From Pseudogulbenkiania ferrooxidans 2002 (lineage in GTDB: Bacteria > Pseudomonadota > Gammaproteobacteria > Burkholderiales > Chromobacteriaceae): a stretch of DNA of 64,000 nt. The position numbers and the translations under genes were made by a program. The stretch spans positions 62,001 to 126,000 of the forward strand of contig NZ_ACIS01000008.1 in the NCBI RefSeq assembly GCF_000174355.1, in the 5' to 3' direction. Positions 1 through 9,500 of this stretch are shown here, in pieces (position 1 is the stretch's first letter; each line of letters opens with the position of its first letter). Below the pieces are notes generated by a model. That model was not told the DNA's origin, did not search any database, and was given only the letters and a program-made list of their open reading frames with translations.

Positions 1-793
1 AGACCAGCTCGGCGGCCGCGGTCGGGGTCGGCGCGCGGCGGTCGGCGACGAAGTCGCTGATGGTGAAGTCGGTTTCATGGCCGACGCCGCTGACCACCGG
101 GATCGGGCAGGCGGCGATGGCACGCGCCACCCCTTCCTCGTTGAACGACCACAGGTCCTCGATGCTGCCGCCGCCGCGGCAGACGATCAGCACGTCCACC
201 TCGCGCCGCTCGCCGGCCCGCTGGATCGCGGCGGCCAGTTGCTCGGCCGAGCCCTGGCCCTGCACCTGGGACGGGTAGAGGATGACTGGGATGCTCGGCA
301 TGCGCCGGCGCAGCGTGGTCACCACGTCGCGCAGCGCGGCCGCGGCCGGCGAGGTGACGATGCCGATGGCGGCCGGGTGCGCCGGGATCGGCCGCTTGCG
401 GGCGGCGTCGAACAGGCCTTCCGCAGTCAGCTTCTGCTTCAGTTTCTCGTAGGCCTCAAACAGGCGGCCGAGGCCGGCCGAGCGCATGCTGTCGACGTTG
501 ATCTGGTATTCGCCGCGCGCCTCGTACAGCGTCACCAGGCCCTTGAGCTCGACCTGCATGCCCTCGCCGGGGCGGAAGCCGAGTCCGGCCAGCTTGTGGC
601 GGAACATCACGCAGCGGATCTGCGCGCTGCCGTCTTTCAACAGAAAGTAGGCGTGACCCGAGGCGGCCAGCGTCAGGTTGGAAATCTCGCCGCCGATCCA
701 TAGCGCCGGCAGACCACTTTCCAGCAGGTCGCGCGCCATGCGGTTGAGTGCCGAGACGCTGATGACGTCGTTATGGGTTTGGTCGAAAATCAT
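1..793 (-). CDS. xseA: Exodeoxyribonuclease VII large subunit, 3' part cut by window edge
   Basis: Catalytic subunit of exonuclease VII, which with XseB degrades single-stranded DNA in the cytoplasm. The first 264 residues are visible. Residues 1 to about 100 form the OB-fold DNA-binding domain (the stretch around WIGGEISNL), followed by the start of the nuclease domain with the family motifs [14 protein letters not shown] and [10 protein letters not shown]. The ATG at 793 opens with [18 protein letters not shown], the usual N-terminus of the family. The C-terminal coiled-coil region lies outside the window. It is divergent from exbB. Family assignment is firm. Confidence 0.95.
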   Translation of the reverse strand, partial: MIFDQTHNDVISVSALNRMARDLLESGLPALWIGGEISNLTLAASGHAYFLLKDGSAQIRCVMFRHKLAGLGFRPGEGMQVELKGLVTLYEARGEYQINVDSMRSAGLGRLFEAYEKLKQKLTAEGLFDAARKRPIPAHPAAIGIVTSPAAAALRDVVTTLRRRMPSIPVILYPSQVQGQGSAEQLAAAIQRAGERREVDVLIVCRGGGSIEDLWSFNEEGVARAIAACPIPVVSGVGHETDFTISDFVADRRAPTPTAAAELV

Positions 794-1147
794 GGTTGTC
801 AAGTCATCCACAGCAAAAAAAGTCCCGCGTCGCGGTGTCGGGCCCAGCGGGCAAGACGACGGGTCGTGCCGCATTGTGCGTAGTGCGTATTCAATGTAAT
901 CAACGGCTTAGTCGTTGTGCTCAATGTGTGGGCGAGAACGTGGGGAGCCTTGTCTGGCAATCCTTCCGGGTATTTTTCCCAGGCTTGTCCACAATTTTAT
1001 CCACAGCTTTTGTGGATGATCCGGAATTCCCCTTATAAATTCATGGTTTAGCCATCTCTCTTGCAGCCGCATGGCAGCTGCCGCCGAGCGGTTGCCGAAC
1101 CCCGGGCAAACCGGCTACAGTCTACCGTTTGTGATACGTCTTGGAGA
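794..1147. promoter_or_regulatory. xseA-exbB divergent intergenic region with DnaA-box-like sites
   Basis: This 354-base gap holds no gene. It contains four 9-mers close to the DnaA box: TCATCCACA at 804-812, TTGTCCACA at 985-993, a perfect TTATCCACA at 997-1005, and TCATCCACA on the minus strand at 1011-1019. Three of them fall within 35 bases. It is also more AT-rich than the flanking genes and should carry the two divergent promoters. Confidence 0.5.
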
Positions 1148-1777
1148 ATGCCTGTGGGGTCCATCATCGAAGCGGCAGGCTGGCCCATCTGGGCCATTAT
1201 CGTCGCCTCCGTCATCTCGCTGACCATCATTTTCGAGCGTTTTTTCAGCTTGCGTCAGTCGCTGGTGGCGCCGCAGGGGCTGCTGGGGCAGACCTTGCAG
1301 GAATATCGCCGCGCCGGCGCAACGCAGGAACTGCTGCAGTTGCTGGGCCAGCATTCGCCGCTGGGGCGGCTGTTCGCCGCCGGGCTGCGCAACGCCGATG
1401 CCAGCCGCGAGGTCATGAAAGAGTCGATCGAGGACGAGGGCCGCTTGGTGGCGCACCAACTGGAACGTTACCTCACCACGCTCGGCACCATCGCCGCCAT
1501 GGCGCCGCTGCTGGGGCTGCTGGGCACGGTGATCGGCATGATCGAGATCTTCGGTTCGCAGGCACCGTCCGGCACCAACCCTACCGAACTGGCGCACGGC
1601 ATTTCCGTGGCGCTCTACAACACCGCGTTCGGCCTGATCGTGGCGATCCCCAGCATGATGTTCTACCGCCATTTCCGCGCCCAGGTCGACGCCCTGCTGG
1701 TCGACATGGAGTCGCAGGCGGTGAAGCTGGTGGAAGTGCTGCATGGCGAGCGCAAGAACGGCAACGGCAACCACTGA
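1148..1777 (+). CDS. exbB: ExbB/TolQ-type proton channel (MotA/TolQ/ExbB family)
   Basis: Inner-membrane proton channel that, with ExbD and a TonB protein, energises outer-membrane transport. The 209-residue protein has three hydrophobic segments at about residues 12-32, 113-139 and 158-182, the family topology; the second contains the glycine-rich LLGLLGTVIGM motif. A GGAG sits at 1143-1146, only one base before the ATG at 1148 but seven before an in-frame GTG at 1154, so translation may really begin MGSIIEAAGW. It is first in a run with exbD, lpxK, a Trm112 gene and kdsB. No tonB is adjacent. TolQ is the alternative reading, but the lpxK linkage favours ExbB. Confidence 0.88.
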   Translation: MPVGSIIEAAGWPIWAIIVASVISLTIIFERFFSLRQSLVAPQGLLGQTLQEYRRAGATQELLQLLGQHSPLGRLFAAGLRNADASREVMKESIEDEGRLVAHQLERYLTTLGTIAAMAPLLGLLGTVIGMIEIFGSQAPSGTNPTELAHGISVALYNTAFGLIVAIPSMMFYRHFRAQVDALLVDMESQAVKLVEVLHGERKNGNGNH

Positions 1778-1785
1778 GGCGCGGC

Positions 1786-2214
1786 ATGAACTTTCGACGT
1801 GGCCGGCACCGGGAAGAACCGGAAATCAACTTCATCCCTCTGATCGACCTGCTGCTGGTGATCCTGATCTTCCTGATGGTCACCACCACCTATTCGCGCT
1901 ATTCCGAGCTGAAGATCAACCTGCCGGCGGCGCAGGGCGCGGCACAGGCGGAAAAGAGCAACGAGATCGACGTGGCGGTGTCGCCCGCCGGCGACATGAT
2001 GGTGGGCGAGGTCAAGCTGCCGGCCGGCGATCGCGACGGTCTGGTGGCGCGCCTGAAGGACCTGGCCGCCGGCAAGCACGCCGTGGTGGTGGTGATCAAC
2101 GCCGACGCCAAGGCCAGCCACCAGTCGGTGGTGGGGGTGATGGAGGCGGCGCGGCTGGCCGGGCTGACCCAACTGACCTTCGCTACGCAACTCCCTTCCG
2201 ACGCTCGGCCGTGA
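1786..2214 (+). CDS. exbD: ExbD/TolR-type biopolymer transport protein
   Basis: Partner of ExbB in the proton-driven energiser of TonB-dependent transport. The 142-residue protein has one transmembrane helix at about residues 16-38 with the conserved membrane aspartate at D21 (INFIPLIDLLLVILIF), and a periplasmic C-terminal domain ending in the predicted strand LTQLTFAT. It starts 8 bases after exbB and its stop codon overlaps the GTG start of lpxK, so the genes are probably translationally coupled. Confidence 0.9.
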   Translation: MNFRRGRHREEPEINFIPLIDLLLVILIFLMVTTTYSRYSELKINLPAAQGAAQAEKSNEIDVAVSPAGDMMVGEVKLPAGDRDGLVARLKDLAAGKHAVVVVINADAKASHQSVVGVMEAARLAGLTQLTFATQLPSDARP

Positions 2215-3221
2215 AGGCGATCGAGCGCCACTGGTACCATCCCCGCGCCTGGCTGACCGTGCTGCTCGCCCCGCTGGAGGGGCTGTTCGCCGCCGTGTCG
2301 ACGCTGCGTCGCACCCTCTACCGTCGCGGCGTGTTCCGCTGCGAGCGCCTGCCCGTCCCGGTCGTCGTGATCGGCAACATCAACGTCGGCGGGGTGGGCA
2401 AGACGCCACTGACGCTGGCGCTGATCGAGGCGTTCCGGGTGCGTGGCGTGGCGGTCGGGGTGATCAGCCGCGGCTATGGCGGCCAGCACGAGGCTCCAAC
2501 CGAAGTCGGGCTCCACTCCACGGCGGCCGAGGTCGGCGATGAGCCGCTGCTGATGGCCGCCGGGGGCGCCCCGGTGGTGGTCGGGCGTGACCGCGTCGCG
2601 GCGGGGCGCCTGTTGCTCGACCGCCATCCCGAGGTGCAGCTGATTCTCAGCGACGACGGCCTGCAGCATTACCGGCTGGGGCGCGACCTGGAACTGGTGG
2701 TGCTGGATGGCGCACGCGGCATCGGCAACGGCCGCCTGCTGCCCAACGGGCCACTGCGCGAGGCGGCCGGGCGGCTGCGTTCGGTCGACGCGATCGTGCT
2801 CAACGGCGCGTTGGCTGGTGAGGCGCGCTGGCTGCCCGCCGCGGTGCCGCGCTTTGCCATGACGCTGGAGCCGGGCGCCTTCGTCTCGCTGGCCGAGCCG
2901 GGGCGGACGCGCCGTGCCGCCGATTTCGCCGGCGAACGGCTGGTGGCGCTCGCCGGCATCGGCCATCCCGAACGCTTTTTCCGCACCCTCGAACAACTGG
3001 GCCTCGATCCCGGCCGGCGGCTCGCTTTTCCCGACCACCACGCTTTCCAGCCGCAGGACATTCCGGCCGATGCCGATGCAGTACTGGTGACGGCCAAGGA
3101 CGCCGTCAAGTTGCACTGCGTCAATCGTGCTAGACTATGGGTCCTGCCGGTCCGGGCGCGGCTCGCCCCGGACCTAGCCGACTGGATTCTTGCCCGATTG
3201 AAGATACGACATGGACGCTAA
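2211..3221 (+). CDS. lpxK: Tetraacyldisaccharide 4'-kinase (lipid A synthesis)
   Basis: Phosphorylates the 4' position of the lipid A disaccharide at the inner membrane. The 336-residue protein has an N-terminal membrane-associating segment (about residues 14-30), the P-loop [12 protein letters not shown] at 55-66, the SRGYGG motif and the DDGLQHY motif, all characteristic of LpxK. GTG is chosen as start because it overlaps the exbD stop by four bases (GTGA) and gives the normal length. The gene overlaps the next one by 11 bases. Confidence 0.96.
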   Translation: MKAIERHWYHPRAWLTVLLAPLEGLFAAVSTLRRTLYRRGVFRCERLPVPVVVIGNINVGGVGKTPLTLALIEAFRVRGVAVGVISRGYGGQHEAPTEVGLHSTAAEVGDEPLLMAAGGAPVVVGRDRVAAGRLLLDRHPEVQLILSDDGLQHYRLGRDLELVVLDGARGIGNGRLLPNGPLREAAGRLRSVDAIVLNGALAGEARWLPAAVPRFAMTLEPGAFVSLAEPGRTRRAADFAGERLVALAGIGHPERFFRTLEQLGLDPGRRLAFPDHHAFQPQDIPADADAVLVTAKDAVKLHCVNRARLWVLPVRARLAPDLADWILARLKIRHGR

Positions 3222-3393
3222 ATTTCTCGACATTCTGGTGTGCCCGCTGTGCAAGGGCCCGCTGGTGTACCGCAAGGCCGAACAGGAGCTGGTGTGCAAG
3301 GGCGACCGGCTGGCGTTTCCCATCCGCGACGGCATCCCGATGATGCTGGAGAGCGAGGCGCGCGAGCTGCCGGCCGAGGAAGAGGTGGAATGA
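3211..3393 (+). CDS. Trm112 family protein (YcaR-like)
   Basis: A 60-residue protein of the Trm112/UPF0434 family, small zinc-ribbon-like partners of methyltransferases in other organisms; its bacterial role is poorly defined. It has the N-terminal [13 protein letters not shown] motif, but the second metal-binding cysteine pair is reduced to one cysteine ([18 protein letters not shown]), as is usual for the bacterial branch. It lies between lpxK and kdsB, overlapping both, a conserved arrangement in proteobacteria. Confidence 0.9.
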   Translation: MDAKFLDILVCPLCKGPLVYRKAEQELVCKGDRLAFPIRDGIPMMLESEARELPAEEEVE

Positions 3394-4166
3394 ACCGCGG
3401 CTTCACCGTGGTGGTTCCGGCACGCATGGCGTCGAGCCGGCTGCCCGGCAAGCCGCTGGCCGACATCGCCGGCAAGCCGATGGTGGTGCGGGTGGCCGAG
3501 CAGGCTGCCAGGTCGGCCGCGCGCGCGGTGATCGTCGCCACCGATCATCCCGACATCGTCGCCGCCTGTGCCGAGCACGGTGTACGCGCGGTGATGACCC
3601 GGGCAGACCATGCCAGCGGCACCGACCGCCTGGCCGAGGTCGCCGCCACGCTCAGCCTGGCCGCCGACGAGATCATCGTCAACGTGCAGGGCGACGAACC
3701 GCTGATCGATCCGGCGCTGATCGACCGCCTGGCCGGCCTGATGGCCGAATCCGGCGTGCCGATGGCGACGCTGGCGCACCCCATCCACTGTGCTGCCGAC
3801 GTGTTTAATCCCAGCGTCGTGAAAGTGGTGCTTGACCGGACCGGCCGTGCTCTTTATTTTAGTCGGGCACCCATCCCCTATGCCCGAGATGCGTTCGCTC
3901 AGGATGTGAACGTTTTGCCGCCCGAGCTACCGGTTCTGCGGCACATCGGCATGTACGCCTACCAGGCGGGTTTTCTCTCTACCTACACTTCGCTGACGCC
4001 CGCGCCGCTGGAAACGTTCGAGGCGCTGGAGCAGTTGCGCGTGCTGTGGCACGGCTACCCCATCATGGTGGCCACCGTCGCCGACGCGCCGCCAGCCGGA
4101 GTCGATACGCCAGATGATCTCGAGCGGGTGCGTGCTCTGTTCGCCGCCCGCTCGAAAAACGATTAG
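3390..4166 (+). CDS. kdsB: CMP-Kdo synthetase (3-deoxy-manno-octulosonate cytidylyltransferase)
   Basis: Activates Kdo as CMP-Kdo for addition to lipid A, in the cytoplasm. The 258-residue protein shows the nucleotidyltransferase signature [14 protein letters not shown] near the N-terminus, VATDHPDI, and the metal/substrate motif NVQGDEPLI. The start ATG overlaps the previous stop codon (ATGA at 3390-3393). Together with kdsC and kdsD elsewhere in the window it completes most of the Kdo supply path. Confidence 0.96.
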   Translation: MNRGFTVVVPARMASSRLPGKPLADIAGKPMVVRVAEQAARSAARAVIVATDHPDIVAACAEHGVRAVMTRADHASGTDRLAEVAATLSLAADEIIVNVQGDEPLIDPALIDRLAGLMAESGVPMATLAHPIHCAADVFNPSVVKVVLDRTGRALYFSRAPIPYARDAFAQDVNVLPPELPVLRHIGMYAYQAGFLSTYTSLTPAPLETFEALEQLRVLWHGYPIMVATVADAPPAGVDTPDDLERVRALFAARSKND

Positions 4167-4203
4167 CACAAAAGACGAAACGCAAACTTTGACGGGAGAG
4201 TAA

Positions 4204-4860
<657 letters not shown>

Positions 4861-4878
4861 TCGAGACGGCAAGACGAT

Positions 4879-4908
4879 GAAAAAGGACGGTCAGGCCGTC
4901 CTTTTTTT
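4879..4908. terminator. Bidirectional intrinsic terminator between adk and histidine kinase gene
   Basis: Ten-base perfect stem AAAAGGACGG/CCGTCCTTTT at 4881-4890 and 4896-4905, loop TCAGG, with T-runs on both sides. It sits between two convergent genes and can serve both. Confidence 0.9.
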
Positions 4909-4950
4909 GCGCCTGGGGGGCTGCGCAGGCCCTCCAGGCTACGCCCTGGC

Positions 4951-6471
4951 TCAGAAAGGCGCCTGGCAGGGGATGTCCAGGGTGAAGACCGAGCCCTGGC
5001 CCGGCTGGCTTGTCACCGTCAGGGTGCCGCCCAGCGGCTGGCGTGCCTTGCTGTTGGCGAGGTAGAGCCCGAGCCCGCGGTGTTCCTGTCCGCCGCGGGT
5101 GGTGAAAAACGGCTCGAACACCCGGTCCAGGTTTTCCGGAGCGATGCCGCAACCGCTGTCACTGATGCTGATGCGGACGTGCCGCTCGTCCCGCAAGGCG
5201 CTCTCCAGCCGTATCCGGCCACGTTGTCCCGCTTGGAAGGCGTGGAGCGTGGCATTCTCCAGCAACTGGCTCACCACCTGGAACAGTGCACCCGGATAGC
5301 TGTCCATCAGCACGTCGAGTTCCCCGTGCAGTTCGATGTCCAGGTTGGCGCTCTCGCGCTGTGGCTTCAGGTTGCGGACGATTTCTTCCAGGTAGGCCGT
5401 CAGCGGGAATTGGCGCCGCGTCTCGCCGGTCTGGTCCTGCGCGATCTGGCGGAAGCTGTGGACTAGGTCCGCCGCGCGTTCCGCACTGGAGAGCAGTAGC
5501 TGGCAGCTCTCTTCGGTATGCGCCAGATAGTCCAGGAATTCGCTCTTCTTGATGGTCCCGGCGTTAAGGCTCTCCGTCAGGTAATGGGTGGTGTTGGCGA
5601 GGCTGGAGGCGGTGCTCAGCGTGACCCCGATCGGGGTGTTGATTTCATGGGCGACGTCGGCCCCAAGCCGCCCCAGCGTGGCTAGGTTCTCGCTTTCCTC
5701 CAGGGTCTGTTGTGCCAGCTCGAGCTGCTGGAAGGCCTGTTGGGCACGCTGCTTCTCTTCCTGTGCTCGGGCATCGGCACGCTGCAGGGTGACGAGGTCG
5801 AGGCGCCGTTGCTCGCCGAGGCGCCGCGCGCTGTCGAGAAGGGGGGCGAACTCCTGGCTGATGGCGCCGGTGTTGTCGGCGGCGGGTTCTGGTGCGCTCT
5901 GGACTAGCGCCTTCTCCAGCTGTTGTTGCAGCTGGTCCAGAGATTGCCGCAGGTGGCGCTGCAGGGCGTAGCGCAGCAGAAGCCACAGCCCCCCGTCCAG
6001 CAGCAGCACCTGCAGCAGCAGGTCGAGACGGCGTTGCTGCTCCTTGAGCCGCAGTGATTCGCGGCTCAGGTAGACCGTGGCCTGGGCGAGCTGTTCCTGC
6101 TTCAGGTAGGTGATGGCAAAGCTGAGCCGGTCGTCCGCCGGCGGCTGGTCGGCCGGCGTCATGTCGCGCACGGCGCGCCCATCGCGGATACGGCCGAGAT
6201 TGAGCCCGGCATCGCCCTGGATGCGGATGGCCTCCACCGCCGACCAGGCCAGCTCGGCGTCGAGCAGCTGCCGCAGGTAGGGTTCGTCGAGCTGCCAGAC
6301 GCCATGCGGCAAGGTGAGCTCCAGGCGATGGGTCAGCGACTTTCTGAGCGCCATGTACTCGCTTTGATCCTGTCGCCGGCTGTAATCGTTGCAGACCACG
6401 CCCAGCCCTGTGAGCAGCAGGGTGGCGCCGCCGAGCAGCCAGATTGCCAGTTTTCCTGTGAACGTACGCAT
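4951..6471 (-). CDS. Orphan membrane sensor histidine kinase
   Basis: A 506-residue sensor kinase. Helix 1 is at about residues 8-26, followed by a periplasmic region to about 148, helix 2 at about 151-170, a long glutamine-rich coiled coil to about 262, then the kinase core. The phosphoacceptor is H275 in VAHEINTP, the N-box asparagine is N406 (LLENATLH), and the ATP-lid motifs are DSGCGI (438-443) and GLGLYL (466-471). The ATG at 6471 is preferred over an in-frame GTG at 6486 because AAAGGGG lies just before it. No response regulator is next to it and its signal is unknown. Confidence 0.88.
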   Translation of the reverse strand: MRTFTGKLAIWLLGGATLLLTGLGVVCNDYSRRQDQSEYMALRKSLTHRLELTLPHGVWQLDEPYLRQLLDAELAWSAVEAIRIQGDAGLNLGRIRDGRAVRDMTPADQPPADDRLSFAITYLKQEQLAQATVYLSRESLRLKEQQRRLDLLLQVLLLDGGLWLLLRYALQRHLRQSLDQLQQQLEKALVQSAPEPAADNTGAISQEFAPLLDSARRLGEQRRLDLVTLQRADARAQEEKQRAQQAFQQLELAQQTLEESENLATLGRLGADVAHEINTPIGVTLSTASSLANTTHYLTESLNAGTIKKSEFLDYLAHTEESCQLLLSSAERAADLVHSFRQIAQDQTGETRRQFPLTAYLEEIVRNLKPQRESANLDIELHGELDVLMDSYPGALFQVVSQLLENATLHAFQAGQRGRIRLESALRDERHVRISISDSGCGIAPENLDRVFEPFFTTRGGQEHRGLGLYLANSKARQPLGGTLTVTSQPGQGSVFTLDIPCQAPF

Positions 6472-6597
6472 AGCCCCTTTCTGCACTAGCCGTGTCTTTT
6501 ATCCTATATGTTGACCATGTAAAAGCAAAAAAACACAAATCGGGTAGGGTAAATACGATCGCTGCTGGTTCAGGCACCGTGTTGCGAGGGACTTGTC

Positions 6598-6996
6598 ATG
6601 AGAACGAGAACATTTCTGGCCGGGCTGATGCTGCTGCTGTCAGGCGTTCCGGCCCGGGCCCTGGAATGGCAGGGGACGACGGCAGGGGCCACGGCCACGA
6701 GTGGCATCCTCGCTGCTACTGCCGGGAGGCTGCCGGGTTGCGGCGACGGGCCGGGTGATGTCGCCTGTCGCGAGCGCAGGCGGGACGCCGCACCGACAAG
6801 GCGCGTGGCGGTGTCCTCGAGCGCCCCGCCAGAGGCCCGGAGGACGGCACCGTATCGGGCGAGGGTGTTCAGCGCCCGCGGCCGCCGGATGGTCCCGCGC
6901 ACGGTGCGGCTCGACGACGCAGTCTCCGGCATGGCCAGGGGTGAGGTGGCCGCTATGACCGGGACGGTGGCCATGGCGCAGCTGGGAAGGGAGTGA
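6598..6996 (+). CDS. Small putative secreted protein, doubtful
   Basis: I do not recognise this 132-residue reading frame. It begins with a plausible signal peptide (residues 1-21, MRTRTFLAGLMLLLSG then PARA) after a GAGGG ribosome site, but the remainder is low-complexity, rich in Arg and Ala, with no visible domain. It lies divergent from the histidine kinase gene, so it could be an exported partner, or it could be a degraded gene or a chance frame. Coding status is uncertain. Confidence 0.35.
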   Translation: MRTRTFLAGLMLLLSGVPARALEWQGTTAGATATSGILAATAGRLPGCGDGPGDVACRERRRDAAPTRRVAVSSSAPPEARRTAPYRARVFSARGRRMVPRTVRLDDAVSGMARGEVAAMTGTVAMAQLGRE

Positions 6997-7032
6997 CGGG
7001 AGGGGTGGGCCAGGCAGCCTGCCCGGTCCATT

Positions 7033-7935
7033 TCAGCTGGCGTGCGCCGCCGCGGCGTTTCTGGTCGGCAGCTTCTGCAGCAACAGGCCGGAGAGGATCA
7101 GGCCGAGTCCGATCAGGGTCGAGCCGAGGATGGGCTCGCCGATCACCAGCCAGATCAGCACCAGCGACAGCAGCGGCGACAGGAAGATCAGGTTGGCGAT
7201 CTTGGCGGTGCTGCTGGTCAGTTTCATCGCCGTGAGCCACATGACGAAGGTGAAGCCCATCTCGAGCGCGCCGACGTAGGCGGCACCCGCGATCCCTTGC
7301 CAGGCCACCGGACGCAGTTCGCCGCTGAGCGCGCACCAGATCACGATGAGGGGCAAGGCCAGCAGGAAGTTGAGCGTGAGCCCCAACACCGGTTCACGCT
7401 GGTCGCGCGTGTTGAAGATCCAGTAGCCGGCCCACAGCAGCGTGGAGAGCAGGGCGTAGCCGACCCCGGCCAGACTGGAAAAATGCAGCGTCAGCAGCTC
7501 GCCGCGAGTGCCGATCACCAGCACGCCGAGATAGCAGATCAGCGCCGCCAGCGCATCGCGTCCTTTCAGCGGCTGTTTCAACAGCGGCACCGCCAGCAGC
7601 GTCATGGTCAGCGCCCAGGTGTAGTTGATCGCCTGGGCTTCCTGTGCCGGCAGCAGCGAGTAAGCCTGGAACAGGATCAGGTAGTAGAGGAAGGGGTTGA
7701 TCGCGCCCAGGATCAGCGAGCGTCGCCAATGTTGGCCGAAGGCGGTTTTCAATTCGCCGAGGCGGCCCTGGCACAACAGGATGAGCAGCAGCGACAGCAG
7801 CGAGAACGCGGTGCTGTAGAGTACCAGCTGCGCCGGGCTGAGGTGCGCCAGGCTGATCTTGAAGGCGGTGGCCACGGTCGACCACGCCAGCACGGCGGAC
7901 AGGCCGTAAGCGTAGGCTTGCTTTTGGCGACTCAA
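7033..7935 (-). CDS. EamA/DMT family transporter (RhaT/YdcZ superfamily)
   Basis: A 300-residue inner-membrane protein with ten predicted helices built from two EamA repeats (about residues 5-138 and 150-290), the normal architecture of drug/metabolite exporters. The substrate cannot be told from sequence. It is monocistronic, convergent with the preceding small frame, and followed upstream by the end of the nnr gene string. A copy of the 10-mer GTTGGCCGAA lies inside it at 7731-7740. Confidence 0.88.
   Translation of the reverse strand: MSRQKQAYAYGLSAVLAWSTVATAFKISLAHLSPAQLVLYSTAFSLLSLLLILLCQGRLGELKTAFGQHWRRSLILGAINPFLYYLILFQAYSLLPAQEAQAINYTWALTMTLLAVPLLKQPLKGRDALAALICYLGVLVIGTRGELLTLHFSSLAGVGYALLSTLLWAGYWIFNTRDQREPVLGLTLNFLLALPLIVIWCALSGELRPVAWQGIAGAAYVGALEMGFTFVMWLTAMKLTSSTAKIANLIFLSPLLSLVLIWLVIGEPILGSTLIGLGLILSGLLLQKLPTRNAAAAHAS
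7731..7741 (-). repeat. CTTCGGCCAAC word inside the DMT transporter gene
   Basis: Read in the gene as Phe-Gly-Gln. Confidence 0.6.
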
Positions 7936-8027
7936 AGGGGACTCCTGGATGGGGTGGGGTTGCCCGATTGTAGCGGCTGACCTTAGGACTGGCCATCATT
8001 GGAGACTGGATACAATGACCGTCCGAC

Positions 8028-9500
8028 TCAGCCGTGTACGCCTGTGCGCGCCTGGTTGATCATGCGCGACAGCAGCGGCACGGTGGCCGAGGCGCTCAGG
8101 CCGACCGGGCCTTGCTCGGCGCGGGTATAGGCATCGCCCGCCAGGCCGTGCAGGTGCACCCCCAGCGCGGCGGCGTCGAACGCGGCCAGTCCCTGCGCCA
8201 GCAAGGCGGCCACCAGCCCGCTCAGCACGTCGCCCTGGCCGGCCACCGCCAGCGCCGGGCCGCCGCTGGTGTTGAGCCGGTAATAGCCGTCGGGGCGCAC
8301 GATCAGGCTGCCGGCCCCCTTGAGCACCACGACGCTGTCGAGGCGCTGCGCCAGCGCGCGGGCGGCAGCGAGCCGGTCGGCCTGCACCTCGGCCGTGCTG
8401 CACGCCAGCAGGCGCGCAGCCTCGGCCGGATGGGGGGTGAGGACGGTCTCCCCCTGGCGCCGGCTCAGCACCTGTTGCAGCGCACTGTCGCCGGCCAGCA
8501 GGTTGAGTGCATCGGCATCCAGCAGCAGCGGGACGTCGGTGTCGAGCAACCTGGCCAGCCACTGGCGGGCGTTGCTGCCTTGCCCCAGCCCGGGGCCGAT
8601 GGCGACGGTGTCGGCACGGGGCAGCGTGGTGCTCGGCTCGAGCGCCTGGATCATCAGCTCGGGAGCCGCCGGATCGACGGCCAAGCGGTCATCCAGTGTC
8701 GCCAGATGCACCTTGCCGGCGCCGCCCGCGTAGGCGGCGCGTCCGGCGAGCAGGGCGGCGCCGAGCAAGCCATGTGCGCCGCCGATCACCAGCACGCAGC
8801 CGAAGCGTCCCTTGTGGCTGTTGTTGGCGCGTGCCGGCAGCAGGGCCAGCGGGCGGTTCAACTCGCCCTCTGCAGCGGGGCAGAGTTCGCTGGGGTAGTC
8901 CAGCGGCGCCAGCTCGACCTGCCCTGCCAGGTCGGCGCCAGCCGCCATGTAAAGCCCCGGCTTGTGGCTGAGGAAGGTGAGGGTGTGGCTGGCACGGATG
9001 GCAACGTTGGCGACGGTGCCGCGGTACGGGTCGAGGCCAGAAGGGGTGTCCAGCGCCAGGATCGGAATGGCCAATGCGTTGAGCTGGCGGATGGTGCCCA
9101 GCCACGGAGCGGCGAAGTCGCGCGCGAGGCCGATGCCGAACAGCCCGTCGATGATCAGGGCCGGTGGAGGGGTGTCTTCGGCCAACGTGGGGCGCGGCTG
9201 CAGGCCGGCCGCCAGCAGCGCCTGCAAGGCGGCTTGGGTGGCGGGGGAGGTCGGCGTTGCGGGCAGCAGCAGGTCGACGTGGTAGCCGCGCTGGTGCAGC
9301 AGCAGTGCAGCCTGCAGCGCGTCGCCACCGTTGTTGCCCGGGCCGGCGGCGACCAGCACGCGCGCCCCCGGGGGCTGGTGCCCCCCCACCCAGTCGGCGG
9401 TGGCGCGGGCGGCCTGCGCCATCAGGTCGAGACCGTGGTGGGCGGCGTCCTGTTCCAGCTGGCGCAGCGCGGCCAGACTCAGTATCGCGTCAGTTCGCAT
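8028..9500 (-). CDS. nnr: Bifunctional NAD(P)HX epimerase / ADP-dependent dehydratase
   Basis: Repairs hydrated NADH and NADPH. Residues 1 to about 205 are the YjeF N-terminal epimerase domain (AAGPGNNGGDAL motif), and about 215-490 the ribokinase-like dehydratase domain with LVIGGAHG, IGPGLGQ, LDADALN, and the catalytic loop AGQGDVLSG, where most family members have GTGDVL. The ATG at 9500 is chosen because it gives the standard MRTDAILSLAALRQLE start; longer frames run into ubiX. It overlaps ubiX by 11 bases and ends the 14-gene minus-strand string. Confidence 0.93.
   Translation of the reverse strand: MRTDAILSLAALRQLEQDAAHHGLDLMAQAARATADWVGGHQPPGARVLVAAGPGNNGGDALQAALLLHQRGYHVDLLLPATPTSPATQAALQALLAAGLQPRPTLAEDTPPPALIIDGLFGIGLARDFAAPWLGTIRQLNALAIPILALDTPSGLDPYRGTVANVAIRASHTLTFLSHKPGLYMAAGADLAGQVELAPLDYPSELCPAAEGELNRPLALLPARANNSHKGRFGCVLVIGGAHGLLGAALLAGRAAYAGGAGKVHLATLDDRLAVDPAAPELMIQALEPSTTLPRADTVAIGPGLGQGSNARQWLARLLDTDVPLLLDADALNLLAGDSALQQVLSRRQGETVLTPHPAEAARLLACSTAEVQADRLAAARALAQRLDSVVVLKGAGSLIVRPDGYYRLNTSGGPALAVAGQGDVLSGLVAALLAQGLAAFDAAALGVHLHGLAGDAYTRAEQGPVGLSASATVPLLSRMINQARTGVHG
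9176..9186 (+). repeat. CTTCGGCCAAC word inside nnr
   Basis: Read in the gene (minus strand) as Leu-Ala-Glu. Confidence 0.6.

Noticed and set aside
985-1019. Replication origin
   Set aside because: Only a few DnaA-like boxes are present and no dnaA, dnaN, gidA or parA genes are near; there is no typical AT-rich unwinding region.
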